From Sphingomonas sp. PsM26 (GTDB taxonomy: Bacteria; Pseudomonadota; Alphaproteobacteria; Sphingomonadales; Sphingomonadaceae), in NCBI GenBank assembly GCA_030433805.1, contig JARUXA010000011.1, forward strand, positions 1 to 64,000: a stretch of DNA of 64,000 nt, in the 5' to 3' direction. Below, piece after piece: positions 33,263 through 42,805 of this stretch. Every line of letters begins with the position of its first letter. The first letter of the stretch is position 1. A model generated the notes under the pieces. It was not told where the DNA came from, searched no databases, and worked only from the letters and a program-made list of their open reading frames with translations. The position numbers were made by a program, and so were the translations under genes.

Positions 33263-33414
33263 TCGCAACAGTACGGGAAGCGCGGATTTCTGCGGTTTCG
33301 GGAGGTTGTGGGAGCTTGGGAGCCATTTCGCGATCCTTCCGCATAATGTGCGTGTGCGTGCGCGCGTGCGTGGTTTCCCTGTATTACGCTCCCATCATCC
33401 CAAGAGGTAACTAA

Positions 33415-33975
33415 GTGACTGTTTTCTCTACATTCTATCCTCCCATAGAAGCTCCCTACTTAGGGAGGGATGAAGAAACCTTAGATCCTAGAGAGCAGCG
33501 TGCTGCTGGCGGACTGCTGTCGTTCGGTGATGTCGAAGAACGCCTGGTCGAGGCGATGCTCGTGTGCTGGCGCAACCCGGACCGCGAGCGCGGCTGGATG
33601 CGGATCCGCTCGGCCTGGCCGGACGTGGCAGCTGAGCCGGGCGATTACGATGCGCGCGGTGGTGACCTTGCCATGCCCGACGCGGAGATCCGGCCGGCCT
33701 CGCTAACCCGTCGCGAAGTCGCCGAGATGGAAGAGGCGTTTGGGTGGGTCGAAGTCCTAAAGCCAATCGATCGCAAGCTGATTGGCCTCGTGATCACGGC
33801 ACTCGCGCGCGGTGCCAAGCAGGTACCATGGATGCAGCTGCGCGGCCCGATGGGCGTCACACGGGGCGCAGAGGGGCTGCGTAAGCGTTACGAACGGGCG
33901 ATGGGTGAGGTATGCCGTCGCGTGAATGGCGGTTTTCCGGGGCTACCTTCCGTCAACCCGGTAAATCGTCCGTAA
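33415..33975 (+). CDS. prophage protein, DUF6362-like
   Basis: 186 residues from GTG 33415, with AAGAGG ahead. The C-terminal half (EEAFGWVEVLKPIDRKLIGL, then WMQLRGPMGVTRGAEGLRKR) resembles a phage family of unknown function often found between replication and packaging genes and possibly regulatory (late transcription). Family naming is from memory and tentative. Confidence 0.6.
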   Translation: MTVFSTFYPPIEAPYLGRDEETLDPREQRAAGGLLSFGDVEERLVEAMLVCWRNPDRERGWMRIRSAWPDVAAEPGDYDARGGDLAMPDAEIRPASLTRREVAEMEEAFGWVEVLKPIDRKLIGLVITALARGAKQVPWMQLRGPMGVTRGAEGLRKRYERAMGEVCRRVNGGFPGLPSVNPVNRP

Positions 33976-34074
33976 TGCTAATATTGAATGTCCACATCGA
34001 AGGCGTTTTCAGGCTATTCCACGTCACACTGGGTCGGGCCTTCGGACACGGCGCAGCATCCTCTCCTGTCACCT

Positions 34075-34117
34075 GCGAAGGGCGGTGCAACCTCGGTTGC
34101 GCTGCCCTTCGCCGTTT
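34075..34117 (+). terminator. hairpin terminator before late genes
   Basis: GCGAAGGGC and GCCCTTCGC (34075-34083 / 34104-34112) pair perfectly, enclose a GCAACC/GGTTGC pair, and are followed by CGTTTT. It separates the early from the late operon. Nothing coding is seen in 33976-34129. Confidence 0.65.
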
Positions 34118-34129
34118 TGGATCTTGCGC

Positions 34130-34483
34130 ATGGGCCGACTGAAGAGCCTGCCTCCGCGCCTATCGGCTCCGGCTTCGCGTCTGTCGTATCCTTCCGGGGA
34201 TCGTCAGGCATTCGACCGGGATCGTGATCAGCAGGAATGGCGTCGGTGGTACAAGACGGCTCGTTGGCAGAAGCTGCGTATGTCCGTGCTGCTTCGCGAT
34301 CGGTTTACCTGTCAGCGGTGCAGTCGGTTGGAAGCGGATACGTCGCAGTTGGTCGCGGATCACAAGCGGCCACATCGCGGCGATGAGACACTGTTCTGGG
34401 ACGTCCTCAATCTCTGGACGCTGTGCAAGCCGTGCCACGACAGCTGGAAGCAACGCGAAGAGCGGAAGGATCGTGGCCAATGA
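34130..34483 (+). CDS. HNH endonuclease of the packaging module
   Basis: 117 residues from ATG 34130. The HNH fold is clear: zinc cysteines CQRC and CKPC, with ADHKRPHRGDETLFWDVLNL as the catalytic HNH core. In HK97-like phages an HNH protein beside the terminase assists cos cleavage, which suggests a cos-type phage. Its stop overlaps the next start. Confidence 0.88.
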   Translation: MGRLKSLPPRLSAPASRLSYPSGDRQAFDRDRDQQEWRRWYKTARWQKLRMSVLLRDRFTCQRCSRLEADTSQLVADHKRPHRGDETLFWDVLNLWTLCKPCHDSWKQREERKDRGQ

Positions 34484-34767
34484 TTGTTCAGGGGCAGCCG
34501 CCTCGCGCGGCATCAGTCGATCTAGATGACCCGCGGTTCGACCCGGACGTCCAGCGGCCCGACCTCCTCATCTTCCTGGACGGCGTCCAGCAATACAATG
34601 TCACCACCTACGACATGGATGACGGCTTCATCGTCCGCGTAAAAGTGGATGCCGCGGGTAGGTTCCAGCTGAACGAAGCTGGGGACGAAGTCGCTACCGA
34701 GCGCGTCGAAGGCGTGGTGACCGCGATCTTCGGCGTCTCGATGCCGGGGCACCGCCCTCGCAGCTAA
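34480..34767 (+). CDS. small prophage protein between HNH and terminase
   Basis: 95 residues, acidic, beta-rich (DLLIFLDGVQQYNVTTYDMD, then DGFIVRVKVDAAGRF). ATGA overlap with the HNH gene. No family is recognised. Confidence 0.6.
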   Translation: MIVQGQPPRAASVDLDDPRFDPDVQRPDLLIFLDGVQQYNVTTYDMDDGFIVRVKVDAAGRFQLNEAGDEVATERVEGVVTAIFGVSMPGHRPRS

Positions 34768-34836
34768 GGGGGGGGGGTGAAAACGGGCGAGGGGGTCGCC
34801 GCCTAGACCGCTATCGTTCCCATTCGGAGATTTTTT

Positions 34837-35316
34837 TTGGCCAAGGCAGGTTTTTCGGACACCGACCTGTTTGGCGATGCCGTTATTCCGGCGAAAGAGG
34901 GCCGTGGCAGGCCTGAGCATGTCTGGTCGATTGCGAACTCCAATAAGGTGCTCCTCGCGTTCGTGCGCGGCCTGACGGTAAAGCAGGCGGCAACCGCTAT
35001 CGGGGTCTCGGTGCCGACTTTGCGGAAGCATTATTCTTCCGAGCTGGCACAACGCGACGCTGCGGCCATCCGCTATGAGATGGTCCAGTTCAGCCGGCTC
35101 AATGAGCTTGCGAAGTCCGGCAGCGTGGCGGCGGAGAAGGAACTGGCGCGGCGGCTGGAAAAGGCCCGGCTTAGCGATCTGTCCGATAGCGTTTCCAAGC
35201 ATGCGCGACCGCCTCGGCAGGCGCGGCTGGGCAAGAAGGAAGAGGCGCTGCAGGATGCGCAGGACGTCCGCGGTTTGTATGAGCCGCCAGCTCCTCCGGC
35301 TGGCCTGCTGAATTGA
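34837..35316 (+). CDS. terminase small subunit
   Basis: 159 residues from TTG 34837 (GGAGA ahead). The N-terminal helix-turn-helix (LTVKQAATAIGVSVPTLRKH) is followed by a helical oligomerisation region and a Pro-rich end. It binds the phage packaging site and hands DNA to the large subunit. The stop overlaps the next start (TTGA). Confidence 0.8.
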   Translation: MAKAGFSDTDLFGDAVIPAKEGRGRPEHVWSIANSNKVLLAFVRGLTVKQAATAIGVSVPTLRKHYSSELAQRDAAAIRYEMVQFSRLNELAKSGSVAAEKELARRLEKARLSDLSDSVSKHARPPRQARLGKKEEALQDAQDVRGLYEPPAPPAGLLN

Positions 35317-37091
35317 ACGCCGTGGTTGCTCCAGTCTGGACGACGGCATGCCCGGATTGGGAACGCCGCATCGTCCAGCGTGAGTCGCTGGTGCCGTTCG
35401 CCCCTCTGTTTCCCGCCGAGGCCAAGGCGGCGCTCGATATCTTCAAGTCGCTCCGCATGGTCGACGTAGCTGGGCAGCCAACGTTCGGCGAAGCTTGCGA
35501 ACAGTTCGTGTTCGACCTGGTTGGTGCGATATTCGGCGCTTACGATGCGAATGCCGGTCAACGGCTGATCGAGGAGTATCTGCTCCTCATCAGCAAAAAG
35601 AACGGCAAATCGACGATCGCGGCGGGTATCATGCTCACCGCGTTGATCCGCAATTGGCGGCATGATGCAGCGCTGAGCATTCTTGCGCCAACGCAGAAGG
35701 TCGCGGGCAACAGCTTCGGACCTGCTGCGGCCATGGTGCGCATCGATCCGAAGCTTAAAAAGCTACTGCACGTTGTCGATAATCAGCGGATGATCAAACA
35801 CCGCGTCACCGGCGCGGAGCTGCGCGTCATCGCTGCTGACACAGGAACGGTTGGCGGGAGCAAGGCCGGGTTCGTTCTGGTCGATGAGCTGTGGATCTTC
35901 GGCAAGCAGAACAACGCCGAATCAATGCTTGAGGAGGGAACGGGAGGTCTGGCCTCGCGGCCCGAGGGTTTCGTCATCTACCTGACGACGCATAGCGACG
36001 AGCGCCCGCGGGGCGTTTTCAAAGACAAGCTCGACTATTTTCGCGGTGTTCGCGACGGCACTATCGACGATCCGCGCAGCTTCGGAATGCTCTACGAGTG
36101 GCCCGAGGCGATGCGCGAAGACAGTGCGTATCTCGACCCGGCAAATTTCTACGTCACCAACCCTAACCTTGGCCGATCGCAGTCGGTTAGCTTCATCCAG
36201 CGCAAGCTGCAGCAGGTCAAGGAGGGCAAGGGCGAGGAAGGCGATACGTCGCTGCAGATCGTTCTGGCGAAGTATCTGAACGTCGAGATCGGCCAGCGCC
36301 TGGCGCGTGACCGTTGGACCGGCGCTTCGTTCTGGCCCCGCTGCGCTATTCCCGTCCTTTCGCTCGACGATCTGATCGCCCGCAGCGAAGTGATCGTGGG
36401 CGGTGTCGATGGTGGCGGTCTCGACGATCTGCTCGGCCTCTGCCTGATCGGCCGGGAGAAGGGCAGCAAGCGCTGGCTTGTCTGGGCACACGCCTGGGCA
36501 TGGTCGATCGTCTGGAAGCGCCGACAGGATATCGCGACCCAGCTCGACCTGTTCGTGAAGGAAGGCACGCTCACCCGGTGCGAGATGCCGGACGACGATG
36601 GCGAGCTGGTCGCGGTCGGTGAGGGCGACGACGGCGAAGGCGACGAAGACGATCTCACGGAAGACGTCCTCGGCGTCGTCGAGGTCTTTAAGAAGGTTCG
36701 CGACGCGGGCAAGCTGCCGGAGAAAGATGCAATCGGGCTCGATCCGGCCGGTGTTGCCGCGATCGTCGACGAGCTGGCTCGCGAAGGTTTCGAGGACGAT
36801 CAGCTGAAGGCGATCCCGCAAGGGTGGCGTCTCAGCAGCGTCATCAAGGGGCTCGCTCGCAAATGTGCCGCTCGGACAGTGCGCCATGCGGGCACGCTGC
36901 TGATGGATTGGTGCATCGGCAACGTGAAGCAGGAGCCGCGCGGCGCGAGCGGGGTGGCGATCACGAAGCAGTCGCCTAGTGCGAAAATCGATCCTGTCGC
37001 GGCGATGTTCTCCGCCGCGACGCTGATGACTTTGAACCCGGAAGCTGCTGGCGGCTTCGTCTATGAGGAAAGGGGCATGTTGATACTCTGA
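35313..37091 (+). CDS. terminase large subunit
   Basis: 592 residues from TTG 35313 (GTG 35322 possible). A deviant Walker A (SKKNGKS, 94-100) and Walker B with catalytic Glu (FVLVDELW, ~187-194) mark the packaging ATPase. A RuvC-like nuclease half follows (IVGGVDGGGLDDLLGL; DAIGLDPAGVAAIVDEL). HK97/YmfN-type terminase. Confidence 0.93.
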   Translation: MNAVVAPVWTTACPDWERRIVQRESLVPFAPLFPAEAKAALDIFKSLRMVDVAGQPTFGEACEQFVFDLVGAIFGAYDANAGQRLIEEYLLLISKKNGKSTIAAGIMLTALIRNWRHDAALSILAPTQKVAGNSFGPAAAMVRIDPKLKKLLHVVDNQRMIKHRVTGAELRVIAADTGTVGGSKAGFVLVDELWIFGKQNNAESMLEEGTGGLASRPEGFVIYLTTHSDERPRGVFKDKLDYFRGVRDGTIDDPRSFGMLYEWPEAMREDSAYLDPANFYVTNPNLGRSQSVSFIQRKLQQVKEGKGEEGDTSLQIVLAKYLNVEIGQRLARDRWTGASFWPRCAIPVLSLDDLIARSEVIVGGVDGGGLDDLLGLCLIGREKGSKRWLVWAHAWAWSIVWKRRQDIATQLDLFVKEGTLTRCEMPDDDGELVAVGEGDDGEGDEDDLTEDVLGVVEVFKKVRDAGKLPEKDAIGLDPAGVAAIVDELAREGFEDDQLKAIPQGWRLSSVIKGLARKCAARTVRHAGTLLMDWCIGNVKQEPRGASGVAITKQSPSAKIDPVAAMFSAATLMTLNPEAAGGFVYEERGMLIL

Positions 37092-38353
37092 TGCCTAGTC
37101 CTGATGATTACCGCCGCAACGCGAGCGGGTTCAATTCGGCTGACGGTCATTTGGCCCTCGGGCCGGTAACTGGCCGCCCCGAGCCGTCGAACGTGACCGA
37201 TGGTCGTTTTTTCGGCGACGACACATGGTCAACGCTGGTTGCGGCACTGCCGATGGAAGCCAATACGGCTGAGACGGCCGCGCGCGTGGCTGCGGTGTTC
37301 TTCTGCGTATCGATCATCGCCGAGGCGGTCGGCAGTCTCTCGCTTGAGTTTAAGGACGACAACGGGCCGCGGAACGACTTTCCGCTGGCGAACGTGCTGG
37401 CCTACGAGCCCAACCATCTGCAGACCGGTGCCGAGTTCTGGGCTGCCATGGCGTTCTCAGCGGTTCTGCGCGGCGAGGCCTTCGCGGAGCCGACGATCGG
37501 GATCGACGGTCTGGAAGTGTGGCCGCTCAGCCCGCTACGCACCACGTCCGAATGGGGCGAACGCAGCATGCTCGTCCGGTATGCGTCCGAGACCGGCCCG
37601 CGCACGCTGCTGCCGCAGGAGCTGTTTTGGTTCACTGGGATCTCGGACGGCGGACTGCGCCCCTTGGTGCCATGGAAGCAAGCCAAGGGAGCAATCGACT
37701 TTCAGCTGGCGCTTGAGGTTGGCGCTCGGTCGTTCTTCCGCAACGATCGTCGTCCGTCGGGTATCGTGACGACTGAGCAGAAGCTCACCGATGAATCGGC
37801 GGGCCGTTTGAAGGAAGGCGTTGAACGCTGGAAGAGGGGCGGGACGCCTGTGTTCGAGCAGGGCGTCAAATATGAGGCGATCAGCAGCAGCAACACCGAC
37901 GCGCAGGTCGTCGAGCTGATCAAGCAGCGGACGCTAGAGATGGGGCGCTATTGGCGGATCCCGCGCTCCATGATTGGCGACGAAGGCGGCAACGCCGGAA
38001 ACAACGAGCAGGACACGCGGAGCTTCGTGAATTGGGCCGTCCGACCGCTGACGCGGCGGATGGAACAGGCGATTACCGTCAGAATGGTGCCGCCAGATCT
38101 CCGCGCCCAAAAGGTTCGCGCGAAGTTCAATCTCGACAGCATGCTACGCGGCGACTCCGCCACCCAGTGGCGCAACGCGGTGCTGGCGCGGACGGCGTCG
38201 ATCCTGAGCACCAACGAACTGCGCACCGGGTGGTTTGCTCTCCCGAAGATTGACGAGCCGTGGGCAGATGATCCGCGCACGGCTCTGAACAGCAACCGCG
38301 CGGCCGATACAGCCTCGGGCGGCGAAACCGCACCTCAAGACAAGGTTCAATAG
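37091..38353 (+). CDS. phage portal protein (HK97 family)
   Basis: 420 residues. Family features include VFFCVSIIAEAVGSL near residue 75, a conserved WPLSPLRTT and the long clip/wing helices around MGRYWRIPRSMIGD. It forms the dodecameric DNA gate. The start overlaps the terminase stop (TGATG). Confidence 0.92.
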   Translation: MPSPDDYRRNASGFNSADGHLALGPVTGRPEPSNVTDGRFFGDDTWSTLVAALPMEANTAETAARVAAVFFCVSIIAEAVGSLSLEFKDDNGPRNDFPLANVLAYEPNHLQTGAEFWAAMAFSAVLRGEAFAEPTIGIDGLEVWPLSPLRTTSEWGERSMLVRYASETGPRTLLPQELFWFTGISDGGLRPLVPWKQAKGAIDFQLALEVGARSFFRNDRRPSGIVTTEQKLTDESAGRLKEGVERWKRGGTPVFEQGVKYEAISSSNTDAQVVELIKQRTLEMGRYWRIPRSMIGDEGGNAGNNEQDTRSFVNWAVRPLTRRMEQAITVRMVPPDLRAQKVRAKFNLDSMLRGDSATQWRNAVLARTASILSTNELRTGWFALPKIDEPWADDPRTALNSNRAADTASGGETAPQDKVQ

Positions 38354-38356
38354 CCC

Positions 38357-39229
38357 ATGGATCATCTGATGGCGTCGTCCGCGCTGTGGGCAATGCACCC
38401 CACGTTCCTCGACGCAGCGCTGAAGCGCGGCAGCGTAGAAGCGTTGCTGCCGGACGCCTTGCGTTCGCTAGCAACGGCTATGAGTGGCCAGCAAGCCGCC
38501 AAGCCTTCAGATCCCGTTCGAGAGGGTGCAACGATCATCATCCCGATTGCGGGCATGCTTGCACCGCGGGGGCTTGGCGGCTCGATGTATTACGACGTTA
38601 TCGCCGATCGCGTCCGGGAAGCTGCGGCCGATCCCAAGATCGGTGCGATCGTTCTACCGATCCGGTCCCCCGGTGGTTACGTTTGGGGCTGTTCCGAGGC
38701 GGGCGATGCGATCTTCGAAGCGCGTTCGGCCAAGCCGGTCGTGGCAGTCGCGGACCCGTACTGTTTCTCGGCAGCCTATTGGCTGGCGACGCAGGCCAGT
38801 GCGTTTTTCGCGACACCGTCCGGCGAGGTCGGCTCTGTCGGCGTTCGGTCGGGTCACACTGACATGTCTGGCTTCGAAGAGAAGATTGGCATGAAGACCA
38901 CACTGATCGCGTCGTCGCCCGACAAGATCGCAGGCCACAGCCATGCGCCCCTCGACGACGAGGCCCGCGCGGAGATCCAGGCGGGTGTCGACGAATCGAA
39001 TGCAGCTTTCGCCGCAGCAATCGCGCGCGGTCGCGGCATGAAGCCGGCTGACGTCGCAGGGGTGCACGGCACCGGCAAGACGTTTTCGGCACCGCGCGCG
39101 CTTGCCAACGGCGCGATCGACGGGATCGGCACGCTGCGCGACGTCGTGTCGCAGTACAGTTCGAGCCGCGCCAGGCTGTCGCTGATGCGACGGCAGGCAG
39201 CCGTCGCGGAGATGGCTTCGGCCATCTGA
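38357..39229 (+). CDS. prohead protease, S49/SppA type
   Basis: 290 residues. The ClpP/S49 fold is visible: IGAIVLPIRSPGGYVWG, catalytic S138 in CFSAAYWLA, then SVGVRSGHTDMSGFEEKIG with a candidate lysine nearby. It processes the capsid or scaffold during head maturation. A separate scaffold gene is not seen, so the delta domain is probably on the capsid N-terminus. Confidence 0.88.
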   Translation: MDHLMASSALWAMHPTFLDAALKRGSVEALLPDALRSLATAMSGQQAAKPSDPVREGATIIIPIAGMLAPRGLGGSMYYDVIADRVREAAADPKIGAIVLPIRSPGGYVWGCSEAGDAIFEARSAKPVVAVADPYCFSAAYWLATQASAFFATPSGEVGSVGVRSGHTDMSGFEEKIGMKTTLIASSPDKIAGHSHAPLDDEARAEIQAGVDESNAAFAAAIARGRGMKPADVAGVHGTGKTFSAPRALANGAIDGIGTLRDVVSQYSSSRARLSLMRRQAAVAEMASAI

Positions 39230-39318
39230 GTAGATCTTCCCCGGTGGGGATGACGGGCGAGCCAAGGGGGTTCGCCTGATGCGGGCGCACGCCCATTCAC
39301 ATGTAGAAGGATAGCACC

Positions 39319-40614
39319 ATGAACCTAGCGGTTCTGAAGGCGGAGGCGCGTGCGGTCGCTCAGCGGCAGCAGGCACGGCTCCAAACGGCAATCGACGAAA
39401 ACCGAGATTTCACCGCCGAGGAAGAAACGGCGGATGCGGATGACAAGGCTCAGCTGGCGCGCCTGACGGCGCAGATCCAGCGCGCTGAGGCAGCCATGGC
39501 AGCTGCAACGGCAATCGGTTCGAGTCCGGCGCAGACGCCTCCCGCAACTGCCCCTCCCGGCACTGCACCGGCCGCTGCGCGTGGGCAGCTCGACACGGGA
39601 GGTTTCGCACACCTCGCCGAGTTCGCCCATGCAGTCCGCTGCGCCAATCCTGCGGCAGGTCAGAACTTCCGGATGGATGATCGTCTGGCGGCACCGGGCA
39701 ACGTCCACATGGAGCAGGGCGACGCTGCGGGCAGCTATCTCGTGCCAGCGGAATTTCGTCAGCAGATCGTCAACCTCGTGTTCGACGACGGCAACGATCC
39801 GATCATGGATCTGATTGACCCGGATCCAACCGCGTCCAACCGTGTCGTCGGATTGGGCGATGAAACGACCCCTTGGGGCAATTCGGGAATCATCGCGGCC
39901 TGGCGCTCGGAAGGCGAGCAGATGCTCCCCAGCCGAATGGCGCTTACCCCCCGTGAAACCAAGCTCAACGAGCTTTATGCTTTCGTCCTCGCGACCGAAG
40001 AGCTGCTCGAAGACGCCCCCCGCGTTGGCACATTGCTGACCAATCATGCTGCGGCGGCCATCCGCTGGAAGGCAGCGGATGGGTTCATGTACGGTGACGG
40101 CATCGAGAAGCCGTTGGGCTGGATGAATTCGCCCGCGACGATCGCCGTTTCGAAGGAGGCGGACCAGAAAGCTGCGACCGTCGTATCGCAGAACGTTGCC
40201 CGCATGTGGGCGCGTATGATCATGCCAAGCCAAGCGAGCTGGTTGGTCAACAGCGACGTTATGCCGACGCTGATGGGCATGAACGACGCAGGCGGTCGCC
40301 CGCTGTGGTTCGGCAATTACCAGGATAGCCCCGGCGGAACGTTGCTCGGTCGTCCCGTGATTTTCAACGAACACAGCCGCTCGGTCGGCCAGTACGGCGA
40401 TATTCAGTTCGTCAATCCGAATGGATACGAGGCGTTCCGAAAGCAGAACGGCGTCAGCTTCGCGGACTCGATCCACCTGTACTTCGATTACAATATCCGC
40501 GCGTTCCGCTGGGTGTTCAGAATCGGTGGTCAGCCGGTCCTGTCGAAGCCCGTCACCCCGCCCAACGGTGGCAACACCAAGTCGCACTTCGTCGCGCTCG
40601 CCGAACGCGCCTGA
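39319..40614 (+). CDS. major capsid protein (HK97 fold)
   Basis: 431 residues. A coiled-coil N-terminus (~1-70, ARAVAQRQQARLQTAIDENR) acts as a scaffold-like delta domain and is probably removed by the protease. The HK97 core follows (LVPAEFRQQIVNLVFDDGND, PLGWMNSPATIAVS, DSIHLYFDYNIRAFRWVFRI). It has a strong ribosome site. Confidence 0.93.
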   Translation: MNLAVLKAEARAVAQRQQARLQTAIDENRDFTAEEETADADDKAQLARLTAQIQRAEAAMAAATAIGSSPAQTPPATAPPGTAPAAARGQLDTGGFAHLAEFAHAVRCANPAAGQNFRMDDRLAAPGNVHMEQGDAAGSYLVPAEFRQQIVNLVFDDGNDPIMDLIDPDPTASNRVVGLGDETTPWGNSGIIAAWRSEGEQMLPSRMALTPRETKLNELYAFVLATEELLEDAPRVGTLLTNHAAAAIRWKAADGFMYGDGIEKPLGWMNSPATIAVSKEADQKAATVVSQNVARMWARMIMPSQASWLVNSDVMPTLMGMNDAGGRPLWFGNYQDSPGGTLLGRPVIFNEHSRSVGQYGDIQFVNPNGYEAFRKQNGVSFADSIHLYFDYNIRAFRWVFRIGGQPVLSKPVTPPNGGNTKSHFVALAERA

Positions 40615-40626
40615 CCCCAACCCGGA

Positions 40627-40643
40627 CCCGCGCCGCGCGCGGG
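40627..40643 (+). other. GC hairpin after capsid gene
   Basis: CCCGCGC and GCGCGGG pair with a three-base loop 13 bases past the capsid stop. Without a T run it is more likely an mRNA-stabilising element than a terminator. Confidence 0.4.
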
Positions 40644-40683
40644 ACCGGTCGGGGGTCCGGCCGGTAGACAAGGAGACTATGAA

Positions 40684-41133
40684 ATGCAGGGCAACCTGAA
40701 CCCCTCCGCCCGCGTCGCAATCGCGGGCGTCATTCCGCCGCAGCAAGCTGCTGTCGGTGCCCTCACGTCAGGCTGGGTCGATATGGCGACGTTCTTCGCC
40801 GCTATGGCGACGGTCAGCGTCGGCGTTATCGGCGCGGGCGGCACGATCGACGCGCAGATCGAACAGGCAACGACCACCAGCGGAGCGAATGCCAAGCCGG
40901 TCATTGGATCGGCAATCACCCAGCTCGTGAAAGCTGGCGGCGATAACCGGCAGGTCGCGATCAACGTTCGCCAGGAGGATCTCGATAAGAACGGCGGATT
41001 TCGCTTCGTTCGCCTGACGGCGACCGTCGGCGGTGCGACGACCTTCCTCTCCGGCCTGCTGGTGGGCTTCGACGCTCGCTACGGCGCTGGAACGGCAAAC
41101 CAGGCCAACACCGTCGCTCAGACGGTCAGCTAA
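40684..41133 (+). CDS. head-associated hypothetical protein (possible decoration protein)
   Basis: 149 residues, Gly/Ala/Thr-rich and probably beta-structured (MQGNLNPSARVAIAGVIPPQ; RFVRLTATVGGATTFLSGLL). The place right after the capsid gene fits a decoration or auxiliary head protein. No family is firmly recognised. Confidence 0.6.
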   Translation: MQGNLNPSARVAIAGVIPPQQAAVGALTSGWVDMATFFAAMATVSVGVIGAGGTIDAQIEQATTTSGANAKPVIGSAITQLVKAGGDNRQVAINVRQEDLDKNGGFRFVRLTATVGGATTFLSGLLVGFDARYGAGTANQANTVAQTVS

Positions 41134-41143
41134 GGAGGCTGCA

Positions 41144-41839
41144 ATGATCGAGTTCATTCAGGACTATACGACGAAGGCGCTGCCGCCCGAGGTGTTCAAG
41201 ACCAAGGACCAGGTGAAGCGTTCGCCGGAAAGTGAACTGTATTTCGTTCGTCTCGGCGTGGCGGGCTTCGTTCATAACGGCGAGCTGGTCGGCGAAGACT
41301 ACAAGCCGCTTGTCCGCGTCGAAACCGTCGTGCAGGTCGTTTCCCCCGGCGATCGTCGGTTCGCCGACGGCGGTCGTGGTGGTGAGATGCTCGGCCTTGC
41401 CACGCCACAGCGCGCGTCGACTGGACCGGGTAACGACGTCGTGTTCGGAACGTCGGACGTCTCGACTGGGCTCCAGCAAGTCCAAGTCGACCAGCTCAGT
41501 TCGGATTTGGCAGCGTCGATGCAGCAGCTCGATGAGCACCGCGACTTGACGTCGGGTCAGATCACCGAACTGACGACCGCGTTGACGGCTGTCCAGGGCG
41601 AGCGCGAAACTGCGTTAGCAGATCTGGCTTCGGTCACGTCGGATCGAGACGCTGCCATCACGGAGCGCGACGAGCATCGCAAGTCGGCAGACGAGGCTGG
41701 CCGGCAGCTTCAGATAGCGTTGAACCAGATGGACGGTCTCAACGCCGACAATGAGAGGCTAAAAACCGCACTCGCCGAAGCGGCCACGTCGTCGCACGAC
41801 GCGAGCGACGACGCGCCAACGCCGAAGCGCGGCAAGTAA
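41144..41839 (+). CDS. head/neck hypothetical protein with coiled coil
   Basis: 231 residues from ATG 41144, right after TAAGGAGG. A globular N-terminus (~1-95) is followed by a long coiled coil (~105-215, SSDLAASMQQLDEHRDLTSG...) and a basic end. Possibly a head fibre or scaffolding component. Confidence 0.6.
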   Translation: MIEFIQDYTTKALPPEVFKTKDQVKRSPESELYFVRLGVAGFVHNGELVGEDYKPLVRVETVVQVVSPGDRRFADGGRGGEMLGLATPQRASTGPGNDVVFGTSDVSTGLQQVQVDQLSSDLAASMQQLDEHRDLTSGQITELTTALTAVQGERETALADLASVTSDRDAAITERDEHRKSADEAGRQLQIALNQMDGLNADNERLKTALAEAATSSHDASDDAPTPKRGK

Positions 41840-41852
41840 GGGAAGGGCGGTT

Positions 41853-42413
41853 GTGCCGATAATCTCCCGCGCAACCGCCTCTCTCGACGCAGAGGCGGCG
41901 TTGCCGATGGCTCTGCTGTTGCAGCACTTGAAAGATCCTGAAGAGGAAGAGCTGGTTATTTCGGCAGCACGGTCCGGCGCGCTAGCGTGGATCGAGAAGC
42001 GTGCGAAGAAATCGCTTTCTCGCCGCCCCTGGCTGGCAAAATGCACCCCCCCAATCGATCGCCTCGAGCTGCCGAATGGTCCTGTCGCTTCCGTAACGAC
42101 GTTTCGATATTACGACCAGGCGAACGTCGGCCAGGTGTGGCCTGCGAGCAGCTACCGCCTGTCCGGTGACGAGATCACCCGAAATAGCTCTACGTCATGG
42201 GGTACGGCGTTTAGCCGTATGGCGATCGAGATCGAGTATATTGCTGGATACCAGGATCTCGGTTTGGAAGCACCGGCGCTGCAGTCGGCAGCGTTGCTGC
42301 TAGCCGGGCATCTTTACCGCAATCGCGAGCAGAACACATCGATCGCTCTGGCATCAATGCCCTTTGGCGTCGAGATGCTAATCGATGCCGACCGCATTCC
42401 GGTCATCGCCTGA
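41853..42413 (+). CDS. head-tail connector protein (gp6-like)
   Basis: 186 residues from GTG 41853. A helical first half (EELVISAARSGALAWIEKRA) and a beta part (YRLSGDEI; MAIEIEYIAGYQDL) match the DNA-packaging/connector (HK97 gp6) family. It links the portal to the neck. Confidence 0.78.
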   Translation: MPIISRATASLDAEAALPMALLLQHLKDPEEEELVISAARSGALAWIEKRAKKSLSRRPWLAKCTPPIDRLELPNGPVASVTTFRYYDQANVGQVWPASSYRLSGDEITRNSSTSWGTAFSRMAIEIEYIAGYQDLGLEAPALQSAALLLAGHLYRNREQNTSIALASMPFGVEMLIDADRIPVIA

Positions 42414-42805
42414 TGGTTGGCCTTGCAGCTGGTTCGCTGGATCGACGCATTCGGATCGAGCGGCCCGTCGCAGATACGTCGTTCGATGGCGCTGGATCGG
42501 GCACCTGGGAGATCGTCACTACGGTTTGGGCGAGCGTCCAGGATGCGCTCCCTAGCCGTTCAGAGAAGCTGGCAGACGGGATCAACATTGCATCCCGTCC
42601 CTCTAGAGTTCGGATCCGTTATCGTGAGGGGATCGACGCGAGCATGCGTGTCCTGGTCGGACGCTATCGGAGAGACAGCCAGGGCAATCGCTATTGGCAG
42701 ACGATCCGCACCGCGCAGATCATCACCGTCCCTGCAGAGATAGGGAACCGCGACGGCCTCGAGTTCATGATCGAGAATTACAGCACGGCCGGGAACGCTG
42801 CGTAA
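42413..42805 (+). CDS. head closure protein (gp16/H-T joining family)
   Basis: 130 residues. GSLDRRIRIERPV at the start and WASVQDALPSRSEKLADG are family hallmarks of head-tail joining proteins. It overlaps the previous stop by one base. Confidence 0.8.
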   Translation: MVGLAAGSLDRRIRIERPVADTSFDGAGSGTWEIVTTVWASVQDALPSRSEKLADGINIASRPSRVRIRYREGIDASMRVLVGRYRRDSQGNRYWQTIRTAQIITVPAEIGNRDGLEFMIENYSTAGNAA

